Assembly: GCA_963779765.1 (NCBI GenBank)
Contig: CAVZZP010000004.1
Span: 62,001 to 126,000, forward strand
DNA length: 64,000 nt
Origin: Silicimonas sp963779765
GTDB lineage: Bacteria; Pseudomonadota; Alphaproteobacteria; Rhodobacterales; Rhodobacteraceae
Direction of reading: 5' to 3'
The position numbers and the translations under genes were made by a program. Below, piece by piece: positions 43,472 through 55,873 of the stretch. The notes below the pieces were generated by a model that did no database searches, was not told where the DNA came from, and was given only the letters and a program-made list of their open reading frames with translations. Each line of letters opens with the position of its first letter. Within the stretch, counting starts at the first letter, position 1.

Positions 43472-44359
43472 ATGGCGGAGGGCAGAAGCGGTTTCAGGGA
43501 CTGGATGCAGAACGCCGTCGCGCGCGCCGTCCTGGGCCTTGCGCTGGCGCTGCCGTATGAGACCCGCGTGCGCTTCACCGGCCGGGCCGTCAGCGCCCTG
43601 ATCGCCCCCGTCGCGGGATGGCGACGTCGGATCCGCCGCAACCTGGCACTCGCCGAGCCCGGGCTGGACGCCGCTACCCGGGAACGGATCGTGCGCGCGG
43701 TTCCGGACAATGTCGGGCGGACTCTGATCGAAATCTACTCGGGCGAGGAATTCGTCACCCGCGCCCGCGACTCTCAGATCGGCGGTCCGGGCCTCCCGGC
43801 CTTGGAGGCTGCGCGCAACGAAGGCCGGGCGGTCGTCCTCGTCACGGCGCACCTGGGCAACTACGACGCCGTCCGCGGCAAGCTCAGCCGCGAGGGCTAT
43901 CCGATGGCCGCACTCTATCGCCCGATGGAGAACCCGGCCTTCCACGAACATTATCTCGAGGCGATCTCGACCATCGCCGAGCCGGTCTTTCCAACGGACG
44001 CAAAAGGCATCTCGGCACTGGTGCGGCACCTCAAGGAGGGCGGCATCATCGGCATCGTGGCCGACGTCGCCTCACGCAAGGCGCCGATCCTGTCATTCTA
44101 CGGCCAGCCGGCTCACACGCCTCTGTCAGCGGCGGAGTGGTCGATCAGGTACGACGCCGCGCTGATCCCCATCTTCGGCATCCGCCAGCCGGACGGCTTC
44201 ACCTTCCGGATCCACGTCGCCGACGAAATCCCGAAGGGCGACCCCAAGGCGATGATGCAGGCCTATAACGACGAGGTGGAGCGGATCGTGCGAGCGCACC
44301 CCGACCAATGGTTCTGGATTCACAATCGCTGGAAAACGCACGTGCCGCGAAAGGCCTAG
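43472..44359 (+). CDS. LpxL/HtrB-type lysophospholipid or lipid A acyltransferase
   Basis: A 295-residue inner-membrane-associated acyltransferase. The catalytic H(x4)D motif is HLGNYD near residue 126-131 and the substrate motif is AALYRPMENPAF. The FFGQPAHTPLSAA-like segment reads FYGQPAHTPLSAAEW, and the C-terminal block is PDQWFWIHNRWK. These enzymes add secondary acyl chains to lipid A or acylate ornithine or phospholipid intermediates. Its 3' end overlaps the convergent DUF1223 gene by 4 bp. Confidence 0.85.
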   Translation: MAEGRSGFRDWMQNAVARAVLGLALALPYETRVRFTGRAVSALIAPVAGWRRRIRRNLALAEPGLDAATRERIVRAVPDNVGRTLIEIYSGEEFVTRARDSQIGGPGLPALEAARNEGRAVVLVTAHLGNYDAVRGKLSREGYPMAALYRPMENPAFHEHYLEAISTIAEPVFPTDAKGISALVRHLKEGGIIGIVADVASRKAPILSFYGQPAHTPLSAAEWSIRYDAALIPIFGIRQPDGFTFRIHVADEIPKGDPKAMMQAYNDEVERIVRAHPDQWFWIHNRWKTHVPRKA

Positions 44360-45054
44360 CGCAGGCGGGCCGCACCAAGGATCGGGCCGGTCTCGCGAAG
44401 CTGCACGATGACGACGCAAGGCACGCCGGCGGGAACCTCGGCCGAGCCGCTGAACTCGCCCGCACCCGTCCATGTCCCCAGGTCGCGCCACCCCGAGACG
44501 ATGTTCACATAGGTGATCGTGCGCCCGGCGTTCTCGCCCCGACGTATTTCGGTGGTGGCCTGCGGGATGTAGGTGACGACGCGCACGACGGCGGGCGCAT
44601 CGAAGACGGAGGTCGACCGCGCGACCACCTCGACCCGGCCACCGTTGCGCCGCGCCGAGACCGTCACGGGGTCGGGCGCGTCGGAATGGCGCTGGATCGC
44701 GTTGGCGATCTTCATCGATTTCGATCCGACGACATGGTCCGTCCCGCCGATGATCGCCTGCGGTGTATAGATCGAACGCTCACCCTTTGAGCGGGCGTAG
44801 GCTTTCTGACGGGCAGTGAAGGCGGCGCTGCCGAACTCGTCGGCCCAGCCGAGGTAGTCCCAGTAGTCGACGTGATAAGCCAGCGCGAAGACGTCGTTGC
44901 GTGTCGCAAGCTCGGCCAGGATCTCGTCGGCGGGGGGGCAGGACGAGCAACCCTGCGAGGTGAACAGCTCTACCACGACCGCGTCGCGGGCCTGGACGGC
45001 CGTGCCGGCGAGCAGGGACAGAAGAACGAGGAAGCTGGGCAGGATACGCGACAT
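44356..45054 (-). CDS. DUF1223 secreted thioredoxin-like protein
   Basis: A 232-residue protein with a signal peptide (MSRILPSFLVLLSLLAGTAVQA). The mature start VVVELFTSQGCSSCPPADEIL has a thioredoxin-like CSSC motif. YHVDYWDYLGWADEF and YTPQAIIGG are DUF1223 hallmarks. It is probably a periplasmic redox protein. The longer open frame upstream is discarded because the ATG at 45054 begins a proper signal peptide. DUF1223 genes commonly neighbour acnA in this group. Confidence 0.85.
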   Translation of the reverse strand: MSRILPSFLVLLSLLAGTAVQARDAVVVELFTSQGCSSCPPADEILAELATRNDVFALAYHVDYWDYLGWADEFGSAAFTARQKAYARSKGERSIYTPQAIIGGTDHVVGSKSMKIANAIQRHSDAPDPVTVSARRNGGRVEVVARSTSVFDAPAVVRVVTYIPQATTEIRRGENAGRTITYVNIVSGWRDLGTWTGAGEFSGSAEVPAGVPCVVIVQLRETGPILGAARLR

Positions 45055-45206
45055 GCAGGGGTCCGGTTGGTCTGGCCGGTTCTGGGTATCCGAGGAACCG
45101 TGGCCGAGCCAATCAAGGTTTTGAGAGATGGCGTTACAGCCGGGAAGGTGCGACGTCGCGGTCACGCGCCGAGGACAGGCCTGACCAGCTCGCAAGGGCT
45201 CATAAA

Positions 45207-45226
45207 TTGTGCACAATGGTATACAA
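45207..45226. promoter_or_regulatory. Two abutting palindromes upstream of acnA
   Basis: TTGTGCACAA (45207-45216), a perfect 10-bp palindrome, is followed at once by TGGTATACAA (45217-45226), palindromic at 8 of 10 positions. They lie about 85 bp before the acnA start, between divergent acnA and DUF1223. The shape fits a dimeric repressor of GntR/FCD type bound twice, or overlap with a TATACA -10 element. Confidence 0.5.
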
Positions 45227-45310
45227 AATCGGGCCCAAACCCCTTGCGCGGTGGGGGCGTGGGAGAGTATGCCACGCCCAACTCACCCGCCAGACCCTAC
45301 GGAGGCCCCT

Positions 45311-48088
<2,778 letters not shown>

Positions 48089-48111
48089 CGGCGAACAGGC
48101 GATCCATCGAG

Positions 48112-48138
48112 GGCCCGGGCGGCAGCGTCCGGGCCTTT
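48112..48138 (+). terminator. Terminator after acnA
   Basis: GGCCCGG and CCGGGCC arms (7 bp perfect) with a 10-nt loop and a short TTT tail, 24 bp after the acnA stop. Confidence 0.75.
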
Positions 48139-48287
48139 CGATTCGATACCGGCCCAATTGCGCCGACAATCTCCGCGGTTCCTGAAGTCTGTTTCACGAA
48201 ACCTGTTTTTGACGCCCGTCCAGCATCGCAATTCTTCCAATTCGGGCGAGATTGTGACACGGTTATTCGTGTAACGAGTTCCCGGGG

Positions 48288-48407
48288 ATGTTTATGGGCC
48301 GTACCAGTGATGCCCTTCGCGTGGTTGCGAGGGCGATGCCGTTTTCCCTGCCGCCGCTCGAGGGCGGCGCATTGATCGTCCTGATGATCGTCTGGCTGGT
48401 CGGCTGA
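48288..48407 (+). CDS. Possible 39-residue tail-anchored membrane peptide
   Basis: A short frame (start MFMGRTSDALRVVARAMPF) ends with a hydrophobic helix GALIVLMIVWLVG and stops one base before the convergent ccmG stop. The upstream 100 bp is less GC-rich and holds an ACACG-GTTATT-CGTGT inverted repeat, a possible promoter feature. The ribosome site is poor and no homologue is recognised, so it may be a chance frame. Confidence 0.35.
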   Translation: MFMGRTSDALRVVARAMPFSLPPLEGGALIVLMIVWLVG

Positions 48408-48408
48408 C

Positions 48409-48948
48409 CTAGTCGGTCAAAGCCGCCTCGATCGCGGGGCGGATACGGTTCTCCAGAATGCTGTCCGTGATCGGACCCGCGAACCGCAACACCACCGTCC
48501 CATCGCCATCGACCACGAAAGTTTCGGGCACACCGTATACGCCCCAGTCGATCGCCGTTCTTCCATCCGCGTCCGCGCCGATGGCGCTGTACGGGTCGCC
48601 CAACTCGTTGAGAAAGCCCAAGGCCTTCGCCGCGTCGTCCTTGTAGTTGACGCCGACGATCGTCAGCCCCTCGTCCTTCAGCGCCATGATCTGCGGATGC
48701 TCGACGCGGCAGGGAGCGCACCAACTTGCCCAGAAATTCACCAGCGTCACCTCGCCCGACCGCAACGAGGCATCCGTCGGCAGCGCGCCCTCGCCCAGGG
48801 GCGCGAGCGCCAGGGCCGGCGCAGGGCTGCCGATCAGTGTCGATGGCAAGGCATCTGGATCGTCCCGAAACATGCCGCCCAGGAACAGCCCCGCCATTGC
48901 GGCGAAGATGAGGGGCGGGGCGAGGACGAGGGGCGAGATCCTAGCCAA
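48409..48948 (-). CDS. ccmG: Cytochrome c biogenesis thiol:disulfide oxidoreductase CcmG (DsbE)
   Basis: A 179-residue membrane-anchored thioredoxin. The N-terminal anchor (VLAPPLIFAAMAGLFLGGMF) is followed by the periplasmic domain with active site NFWASWCAPCRVEHP and the CcmG-specific acidic region GVYGVPETFVVDGDGTV. It keeps apocytochrome c cysteines reduced for heme attachment. The start is a TTG at 48948, overlapping ccmD by 8 bp. Confidence 0.93.
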   Translation of the reverse strand: MARISPLVLAPPLIFAAMAGLFLGGMFRDDPDALPSTLIGSPAPALALAPLGEGALPTDASLRSGEVTLVNFWASWCAPCRVEHPQIMALKDEGLTIVGVNYKDDAAKALGFLNELGDPYSAIGADADGRTAIDWGVYGVPETFVVDGDGTVVLRFAGPITDSILENRIRPAIEAALTD

Positions 48949-49093
48949 CGGTGCGGCGTCCCTCGGTCTCGGACAGCCGCCGGCGCGACCGGCGCGACTG
49001 CACCCAGGTCAGCACGAGGAGCGCGGCAAGAAGGCCAAGCGACCCGGCATAGGCCAGCGCCACTTCGGCGGCATAGGTTGGCGTTCCCTCCAT
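48941..49093 (-). CDS. ccmD: Heme exporter protein CcmD
   Basis: A 50-residue single-helix membrane protein (YAAEVALAYAGSLGLLAALLV, then RRSRRRL) that holds CcmC and CcmE together in the heme-loading complex. It begins at the overlap TGATG with the ccmC stop, the classic ccmC-ccmD-ccmG coupling. Confidence 0.88.
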   Translation of the reverse strand: MEGTPTYAAEVALAYAGSLGLLAALLVLTWVQSRRSRRRLSETEGRRTVG

Positions 49094-49821
49094 CAGGCCA
49101 TCCGCTCCTTCAGTTCCAGCGCCGAGATGCGGCGAAGGCGGATCTCGGTCCGCGTGCGGATCAGGACGAGCGCCACGAACATCAGCACGAAGCCCGCTAT
49201 ACAGACCAGAAGCGGCACCCAATAGACATCCGCCACGTTCTCGTCCCGGTCGAGCGACAGGGACGCGCCTTGATGAAGCCCCTGGTTCCAGAAATTGACC
49301 GCATAGCGCGACAAGAGTGCGAAGACCGACCCGACGAGGCAAAGCACCGAGGTCAGGTCGGCGGCCGTGTCCGGGTTCTCGACCGACGACCACAGCGCCA
49401 TGTAGCCGAGGTAGAACAGGAACAGGATCAGGAACGACGTCAGCCGCGGGTCCCACTCCCACCAGGTGCCCCACATCGGTTGACCCCAGATGGCCCCGGT
49501 CCAGAGCGCGATCAGCGTCATCACCGCGCCCACGGGCGCGGCCGCCTTCGCGGCCAGAGCCGAGACGTGATGCCGCCGGACAAGCCAGATCAGCGAGGCC
49601 ACCAGCATCATCGCCCAGGCATTGATCGCCATCATCGCCGACGGAACGTGCAGGTAGATGATCTTCACCGAGTCGCGGAAATTTTCCGCCTCGGGCACGA
49701 AAGCGACGCCCCAGACCAGCCCGATCACGAGACACAGCGCCGCCACCCCCGCCAGAGGCGCCACGATCCGGTCGGTCGTGGCCATGAACTTGCGCGGGTT
49801 GGCGTATTCCCAAAGCGACAT
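49093..49821 (-). CDS. ccmC: Heme exporter/heme-handling protein CcmC
   Basis: A 242-residue protein with six helices of the heme-handling family. The tryptophan-rich WGTWWEWDPRLTS loop binds heme. Histidine ligands are in YLHVPSAMM and NQGLHQGASL. It loads heme onto CcmE. It is the first gene of a leftward ccmC-D-G unit, separated by 10 kb and inverted relative to ccmAB. Confidence 0.95.
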   Translation of the reverse strand: MSLWEYANPRKFMATTDRIVAPLAGVAALCLVIGLVWGVAFVPEAENFRDSVKIIYLHVPSAMMAINAWAMMLVASLIWLVRRHHVSALAAKAAAPVGAVMTLIALWTGAIWGQPMWGTWWEWDPRLTSFLILFLFYLGYMALWSSVENPDTAADLTSVLCLVGSVFALLSRYAVNFWNQGLHQGASLSLDRDENVADVYWVPLLVCIAGFVLMFVALVLIRTRTEIRLRRISALELKERMA

Positions 49822-49958
49822 GGCTTCTTCCTACCCGCGCCCCGCGCCCCTCTCAAGTCACGGATGCGTGGCGCTATTGACGCAGGGGCGGTGGCGGCGG
49901 GGCTTGTCATAGCCGCGCGAGGGGTGAAATCTGACAAGCGAACCTGAAGGAGTCGCCC

Positions 49959-51122
49959 ATGCCCGTCCGTAACCGATTTGCCGAGCTTCACGATGAGATC
50001 ACCGCCTGGCGCCGCGACATCCATCAGCATCCCGAGATCCTCTTCGAGGTTCACCGTACTGCCGCTCTCGTCGCCGACAAGCTGCGCGAGTTCGGCTGCG
50101 ACGAGGTCGTGACCGGCATCGGGCGCACGGGCGTCGTGGGGATCATCAGGGGCCGCACCGGCAAATCCGGCCGCACCGTCGGCCTGCGCGCCGATATGGA
50201 CGCCTTGCCGATCGAGGAGGCGACGGGTCTCGACTATGCGTCGAAGACCCCAGGTGCGATGCACGCCTGCGGCCACGACGGGCACACGGCCATGCTTCTC
50301 GGCGCCGCCAAATACCTCGCCGAGACGCGGAACTTCGACGGTTCCGTCGCGGTCATCTTCCAGCCGGCCGAGGAAGGCGGCGGAGGCGGGCGCGAGATGG
50401 TGGACGACGGCATGATGGACCGGTTCGGGATCGACGAGGTCTACGGGATGCACAACTGGCCGGGCAGGCCCGTCGGCAGCTTCGCGATCCGCGCCGGAGC
50501 CTTCTTCGCGGCCACCGACGTCTTCGATATCGTGGTCGAGGGGAAGGGCGGTCACGCCGCCAAGCCGCAGGAGGTCATCGACCCGACCGTGACGGCGTCC
50601 CAGATCGTCATGGCCCTTCAGACCATCGCCAGCCGCAATGCCGATCCGGTGAAGCAGATCGTGGTGTCCGTCACCTCCTTCGTCACCTCGTCGACCGCCT
50701 TCAACGTCATCCCTCAGCGCGTGACGCTGAAGGGCACCGTGCGGACGCTCGACGCCGACACCCACGACCTTGCCGAGAGCCGACTGAACGAGATCGTCAC
50801 GCACATCGCCACCGCCTTCGGGTGCAGGGCGCAGGTCGACTACACGCGCAACTACCCGGTGATGGAGAACTCGGAGACCGAGACCGGATATGCCATCGAC
50901 GCCGCGAAGAAGATCTCGGGCGACTGCGAAGAGGCCCCCCTCGTCATGGGCGGCGAAGATTTCGCCTTCATGCTGAACGCACGCCCCGGCGCCTATATCC
51001 TCGTCGGCAACGGCGACACGGCGATGGTCCACCACCCGGAATACAACTTCAACGACGAGGCCATCCCGGCGGGCTGTTCCTGGTATGTCGAGATGGCGGA
51101 AAGCCGGCTGCCCGCGTCCTAG
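49959..51122 (+). CDS. M20-family amidohydrolase (hippurate/N-acyl amino acid hydrolase type)
   Basis: A 387-residue metal-dependent peptidase-fold enzyme. Metal-binding and catalytic motifs are GLRADMDALPIEE, MHACGHDGHTAMLLG and FQPAEEGGGGG. The dimerisation-domain histidine is in GKGGHAAKPQEVIDP and the late motif is VMGGEDFAFML. Subfamily M20D enzymes cleave N-acyl amino acids, hippurate or indole-3-acetyl conjugates. The gene stands alone. The substrate is not predictable in detail. Confidence 0.9.
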   Translation: MPVRNRFAELHDEITAWRRDIHQHPEILFEVHRTAALVADKLREFGCDEVVTGIGRTGVVGIIRGRTGKSGRTVGLRADMDALPIEEATGLDYASKTPGAMHACGHDGHTAMLLGAAKYLAETRNFDGSVAVIFQPAEEGGGGGREMVDDGMMDRFGIDEVYGMHNWPGRPVGSFAIRAGAFFAATDVFDIVVEGKGGHAAKPQEVIDPTVTASQIVMALQTIASRNADPVKQIVVSVTSFVTSSTAFNVIPQRVTLKGTVRTLDADTHDLAESRLNEIVTHIATAFGCRAQVDYTRNYPVMENSETETGYAIDAAKKISGDCEEAPLVMGGEDFAFMLNARPGAYILVGNGDTAMVHHPEYNFNDEAIPAGCSWYVEMAESRLPAS

Positions 51123-51196
51123 ATCAACCGGGTCCGACCAGTAATGGACGCTGCGCAAGCGACCGTGTAACCTTCCGAAAACGGGGGCCGGGCAGC

Positions 51197-54100
51197 ATGG
51201 ACCAACCGATCGCGATGCTCTGGATGCGGGGAAGCCTCAGCTTCGTCGAGCAGCTTTGCGTTCGATCCTTCCTCGACGCGGGCCACCACGTCATCCTCTA
51301 CGGCTACGAGGAGATCGGGCGCGTGCCGGACGGTGTCGAGAGGCGCGACGCCTCCGATATACTGCCCGAGACGGGGTTCCTGATCCACGAGCGCACCGGC
51401 TCTCCCGCCCTACATTCCGACCTTTTCCGCTATCGTCTCCTTGCTCGGGGGACGGGCGAGATCTGGGCCGACACCGACGCCTATTGCCTGCGCCCGTTCC
51501 GTCCGCGCGACGGTCACCTCCACGGTTGGGAGAGCGAGCACCATGTCAACGGCGGCGTATTGGGATTGCCGTCCGACAGCGCCACGCTGGCGGCCCTCCT
51601 GGATTTCACCGCCGACGAATTCGCCATCCCGCCGTGGGAAAAGCCCTGGCGCCGCCGGGAACTGGAGGCAGCCAAGGACCGAGGCGAGCCGGTTCATGTC
51701 GGCGAACAGACCTGGGGCGTCTGGGGTCCGCACGCGATCACGCATTTCCTGAAGGAAACCGGCGAGATCGCCCACGCTTTGCCGCAGGCCGCGCTTTATC
51801 CCTATACCTTCGCCGAGCGGCGCAAGCTTCTGACCCCCGGCGTCGACCACGACCTCAAGATCACCGATGAGACCCAGTCGATCCATCTTTACGGCCGACG
51901 CATCAGGAAACGCATCGCCGAGCGTGACAAGGGCCTGCCTGACCCCGACAGCCTCATCGGCCAGCTTCTGATGAAGCACCGCATCGACCCCTGCGAGGCG
52001 CCGTTGCGCGACTGCCCGGACCCCGACCGCGATCATCCTTTCGCGCGTCGCTACCGCGAGGCGGCGTCCGGCAAGGCCCATCCCGTCGCTGCCCTGTCGG
52101 AGGAAATTCGGCCGCTCGACGAGGTGGTCGCCATCACGACCATGCGCAACGAGGGCACCTTCATCCTTGACTGGGTGGCCTATCACCTGGGCGTCGGGGT
52201 CACGCATTTCCTCGTCTACACGAACGACTGCGACGACCAGACTGTCGCGATGCTCGACGCGCTCGCCGCGCGAGGCCTGGTCACGCGCGTCGATAACCCG
52301 GTGTCGGCCGGCGAGAAGCCGCAGCGTCAGGCGCTTTCCGCAGCCTGGAGCCACCCCTGCGTGACCGCCGCCGACGCCGTGGTGGTGATGGATGTCGACG
52401 AATACATCAACGTCCACGCGGGTGAGGGGACGCTGCGTGATCTCTTCCGCGCGGCGGGCGACCCCGACATGATCTCGATGACCTGGCGGCTCTTCGGCAC
52501 CTCGGGTCACGTCGACTTCGACGACATTCCCGCGCCTGAACGCTTCACGCGATGCGCACCTGCCCAGACGCGCAAGCCGCATCAGGCCTGGGGTTTCAAG
52601 ACCATCCTGAGGCGCGGCGCGCCCTTCGCGGGCTTCGGCGTCCACCGCCCGCACGACGCCACGGGGCCGATGCCGCATTGGACCAACGGGTCGGGCAAGC
52701 AGCTTCCCGAGCGGTATCTGGCGGAAGGCTGGCGGAGCGGGATCGACTGCTGGGGTTACGACCTCGTCACGCTGAACCACTACGCCGTGCGGTCCTGCGA
52801 GAGCTTTCTCGTCAAGCGCGACCGGGGCCGGTCAAACCACGTCGCGCGGCCGCAGGACGTCGCCTACTGGAACACCTACAACCGCAACGACGAGACCGAC
52901 ACGTCGATCCTGCCCCGGCTCGAACGCGCGCGGGCCCTGCGCGAGGTCTTCGCGCGGGATCCGGCCCTGGGACCATTGCATGAGGCCGCCGTCCAATGGC
53001 ACCGCGCGCGCATCGACGCGCTGAAGGCGTCTGCGCGAGAGACTGCTTTCTTCGCGCACGTCTCGGCCGATCCCCAGTCGCACAAACTGGAGGATATCGC
53101 GCTTCCCGACGCCCCACCTGTTCCTCGCACCGATGGCGGCTGCGCCTGTTCCGTCGCTGATCGAGTTGCGCGACGTGGCGCCGCCCACGGGCGACGAGGC
53201 CGCGCGTCAGTTCGCGGGGCTGATGGAGCGGCTGAAGTCCCGCCAGCCGCTTCTGCCGCCCCTCGACACGCCGCCCCGCTCCGAGAAGATCGTCGTCGTG
53301 ACCTCGATGAAGAACGAGGGCTGCTTCATCCTCGAATGGATCGCCTACCACCTCTCGATCGGGGTGACGCATTTCCTCGTCTACACGAACGATTGCGACG
53401 ACCCGACTGATGCCGTTCTGGACCGCCTTCAGGCGCTTGGCCACGTCACCCGCGTCGACAATCCCTTCAACCGCGAGACCGGCCAGAAGCCGCAGCGCGG
53501 CGCTTTGAACGACGCCGCCGAGCGCGCGGTGGTGCGGGACGCCGATTGGGTCGGCATCATCGACGTGGACGAATTCGTCAACATCCACGTCGGCGACGGC
53601 ACCTTCGCCGCGCTTCTCGAGGCGTCGAACCATCCGAACGTCATCTCGATGACCTGGCGCTTTTTCGGCAACAAGGGCGTTCACGCCTATGAGGACCGCT
53701 GGCAGACCGAGATCCTCACCGCCTGCGCGCCGCTCTACATCCCGAAACCGCGCCTTGGGTGGGGGTTCAAGAGCTTCTACCGTCCTGACGGCCCCTTCAC
53801 GAAAGTGGGCGTACATCGCCCCCTCGGGCTCGACCCCGGGCGTGCCGACGAGGTGCGATGGATCAACGGCGCGGGCCGCGCCATGCCCGAGAGGGTCGCG
53901 TTGAAAAGCGAGTGGTTCAGTCGCAAGGATACCATCGGATATGACATGGTGACGCTGAACCACTATGTCCTGCGTTCCGCCGAGAGCTTTCTTGTGAAGC
54001 GCCAGAGAGGCCGGATCAACCACGTCGACCAGGATCAGGGCGTGAACTACTGGGTCACACGAAACTATGCGACCGAGACCGACACCTCGATCCACGCTCG

Positions 54101-54326
54101 CCTGCCGCGCGCACGCGAAGTCCTGGCGCGGCTCCTTGCGGATGATGACCTGTTTCACCTTCACCGAGCCTCGGTGGCTTGGCATCGCGAACGCATAGAC
54201 GCGCTGATCCGGGAGCCGGAGTACCGGGCGCTCTACGACGCGATCACCGATCCCGCCCTTCCTGACGCCATCATGCGCGCGCCGAAGGAAAAAGGCGATC
54301 AGCAGACACTTGAGGCTGCAGAATAG
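51197..54326 (+). CDS. Multi-domain glycosyltransferase with two tandem GT2-like modules, one frameshift
   Basis: The corrected product is about 1042 residues. Residues 1-260 resemble the DXD sugar-binding glycosyltransferase type (LHSDLFRYRLLARGTGEIWADTDAYCLRP). Two related Glyco_tranf_2_4/GT92-like modules follow, each with (M)KNEG/MRNEG-F-ILDWVAYHL-GVTHFLVYTNDCDD, VMDVDEY or IIDVDEF, and a C-terminal YDLVTLNHYAVRS-type block. They start at about residues 310 and 700. An extra C in the C4 run at 53112-53115 shifts the frame between module two and module three; removal gives DAHLFLAPMAAAPVP. Alternatively an ATG at 53133 could start a separate 397-residue gene. It probably builds a surface polysaccharide. 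Confidence 0.78.
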
Positions 54327-54356
54327 ATTTCAAATCAGCAGGATGCGAGGTGATGT

Positions 54357-54824
54357 TCAGGCGTCGTCATCATCCTCGTCGTCGTCCAGACCCTTCGCAA
54401 GCTGGAACCCGATGCGACGAGGGGCTTCGGTCTTTACCTGCTTCGGCATGGCGCGCAGAAGGACGTTGAGCTGGGTCACATGCTGGACAAGCTGAACCTT
54501 CGCGCCCGATCCATCGGTGCCATAGAAGGTAACGATGTCCGGATCGAAGTAGCCAAGTCCCTCGATCCGCAAAAAGCCTGCACCCGTATCGGTGAAGCTC
54601 ATCGCAACCTCGTGCTCGGCGTCGAGCACCTTCTCGAAGTTCTGGATATAGAGGATCAGGCGCTGATAGGCCCACTCCGCGGGGCTCTTCCGCTCGACCG
54701 GTCGCCGCGTCACGGACGCGGGCAGCGGCTCGCGCTCGACCGTTACCGCGTCCGGGTCGGCATGGACCGCGGCGGCGCGGCAGCGGTCAGCAGGATAGGG
54801 GGGCGGGCTGTCGTTCGATGTCAT
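54357..54824 (-). CDS. DUF6173-like protein, unknown
   Basis: A 155-residue soluble protein. Core segments are SPAEWAYQRLILYIQNFEK, DAEHEVAMSFTDTGAGFLRIEGLGYFDPDIVTFYG and VQLVQHVTQLNVLLRAMPK, which I recognise as a family frequent in Rhodobacteraceae. The C-terminus is very acidic (GLDDDEDDDDA). The start overlaps the MBL hydrolase stop by 4 bp (ATGA), so it is the third gene of the leftward operon. No function is known. Confidence 0.7.
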   Translation of the reverse strand: MTSNDSPPPYPADRCRAAAVHADPDAVTVEREPLPASVTRRPVERKSPAEWAYQRLILYIQNFEKVLDAEHEVAMSFTDTGAGFLRIEGLGYFDPDIVTFYGTDGSGAKVQLVQHVTQLNVLLRAMPKQVKTEAPRRIGFQLAKGLDDDEDDDDA

Positions 54825-55873
54825 CGCAAGTCTCCCGCACGATAGACCCAGGCGCCGTCCTCGCGGCGGTCCCGGCTGGCTCGTCCGTGATGCCAGAGAT
54901 GCAGGCAATGCGCCACCGCCTCTCCCAATGCGAGGCCGAACTGGCCGCCCGTGATCTCTCGCTTGAAGATGGGAACGAAGCTTTCCACGGCGGTTGCGGG
55001 CCTTGACGAAAGCGCGGCTTCGAGACGGTGAAGTGCCGAGACGTGGTTCTCGATCATCTGGTCGAGACGTGTCGGAAGGCCGGTGAACGGCAGCTTGTGA
55101 CCGGGCAAGATCAAGTGAGGATCACTCTCCAGAATCTTGAATTTGTTACATGATGCGATCCAGTCGCCAACAGGATCGCCGTCGGGCTCGGTCGGATAGA
55201 CGCTGAGATTGGGCGAGATCGACGGCAGAAGCTGATCGCCGCCCAGGACGAGGTCGTCATCCAGCGACCAGAACGTCGCGTGTTCGGGGGCGTGACCGTG
55301 TCCGATGCGGACGTGCCAGCGGCGGCCGGCAGCGGTCAGGACGTCACCCTCCGAGATGCGGGTGTAGCCGACCGGGAGCGGCGCCACGACGTCGGCGAAG
55401 TTGAACGGCCTCTCGACTTTCCGCGCCTCGAGCATGGCGGGCGGCATCCCCGCACCACGCCAGAAATCGAGCGCCGCCTCGCTCGGCCGCTCCTGCACGT
55501 CAAGCGTGAGCATCCTCGCGAAAAGCCAGGCGGTGCGCGTCGTGACAAGCGTCGCCCCCGTCCGCTCCATCAGCCATCCTGCAAGGCCGATATGATCCGG
55601 GTGGTGGTGTGTCACGACGATGCGCGCGACGGGCTTGCCGGCCAGCGGACCGGCCAGCAGCGTGTCCCAACCCGCGCGGCAGGCAGAGCTGTTCAGCCCT
55701 GTATCGACCAGTGTCCATGCGTCGCCGTCATCCAGCGCGTAGACGTTGACGTGGTCCAGCGCCATCGGAAGGGGCATCCGCGCCCAGAGGATGCCGTCCG
55801 CGACCTCGATGACCTCACCGAGGCCGGGAGGCTCGGCATGGGGATAGCGGATGCGGCGGCCGCCATCGTCCAT
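54821..55873 (-). CDS. MBL-fold metallo-hydrolase
   Basis: A 350-residue metallo-beta-lactamase-fold enzyme. The metal motif is THHHPDHIGL; further ligands lie in HGHAPEHATFW, LGGDQLLPSISPN and the late LILPGHKLPF. A C-terminal helical region (ENHVSALHRLEAAL, FGLALGEAVAHCLHL) matches the LACTB2/glyoxalase-II-like group. It overlaps the acyl-CoA dehydrogenase stop (TGATG at 55873) and is thus co-translated with it. A role in hydrolysing a thioester from the same pathway is plausible but inferred. Confidence 0.85.
   Translation of the reverse strand: MDDGGRRIRYPHAEPPGLGEVIEVADGILWARMPLPMALDHVNVYALDDGDAWTLVDTGLNSSACRAGWDTLLAGPLAGKPVARIVVTHHHPDHIGLAGWLMERTGATLVTTRTAWLFARMLTLDVQERPSEAALDFWRGAGMPPAMLEARKVERPFNFADVVAPLPVGYTRISEGDVLTAAGRRWHVRIGHGHAPEHATFWSLDDDLVLGGDQLLPSISPNLSVYPTEPDGDPVGDWIASCNKFKILESDPHLILPGHKLPFTGLPTRLDQMIENHVSALHRLEAALSSRPATAVESFVPIFKREITGGQFGLALGEAVAHCLHLWHHGRASRDRREDGAWVYRAGDLR

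Noticed and set aside
44535..44550. CCCCGACGTATTTCGG inside DUF1223, similar to the tail of repeat copies 1 and 2
   Set aside because: It is in coding sequence and lacks the adjacent GGGGC/GCCCC hairpin, so it is not counted as a repeat copy.
48190..48205. TGTTTCACG followed by AAAC, close to a parS centromere site
   Set aside because: It lacks the central TG of TGTTTCACGTGAAACA, is single, and no parAB or origin gene is near, so I treat it as chance.
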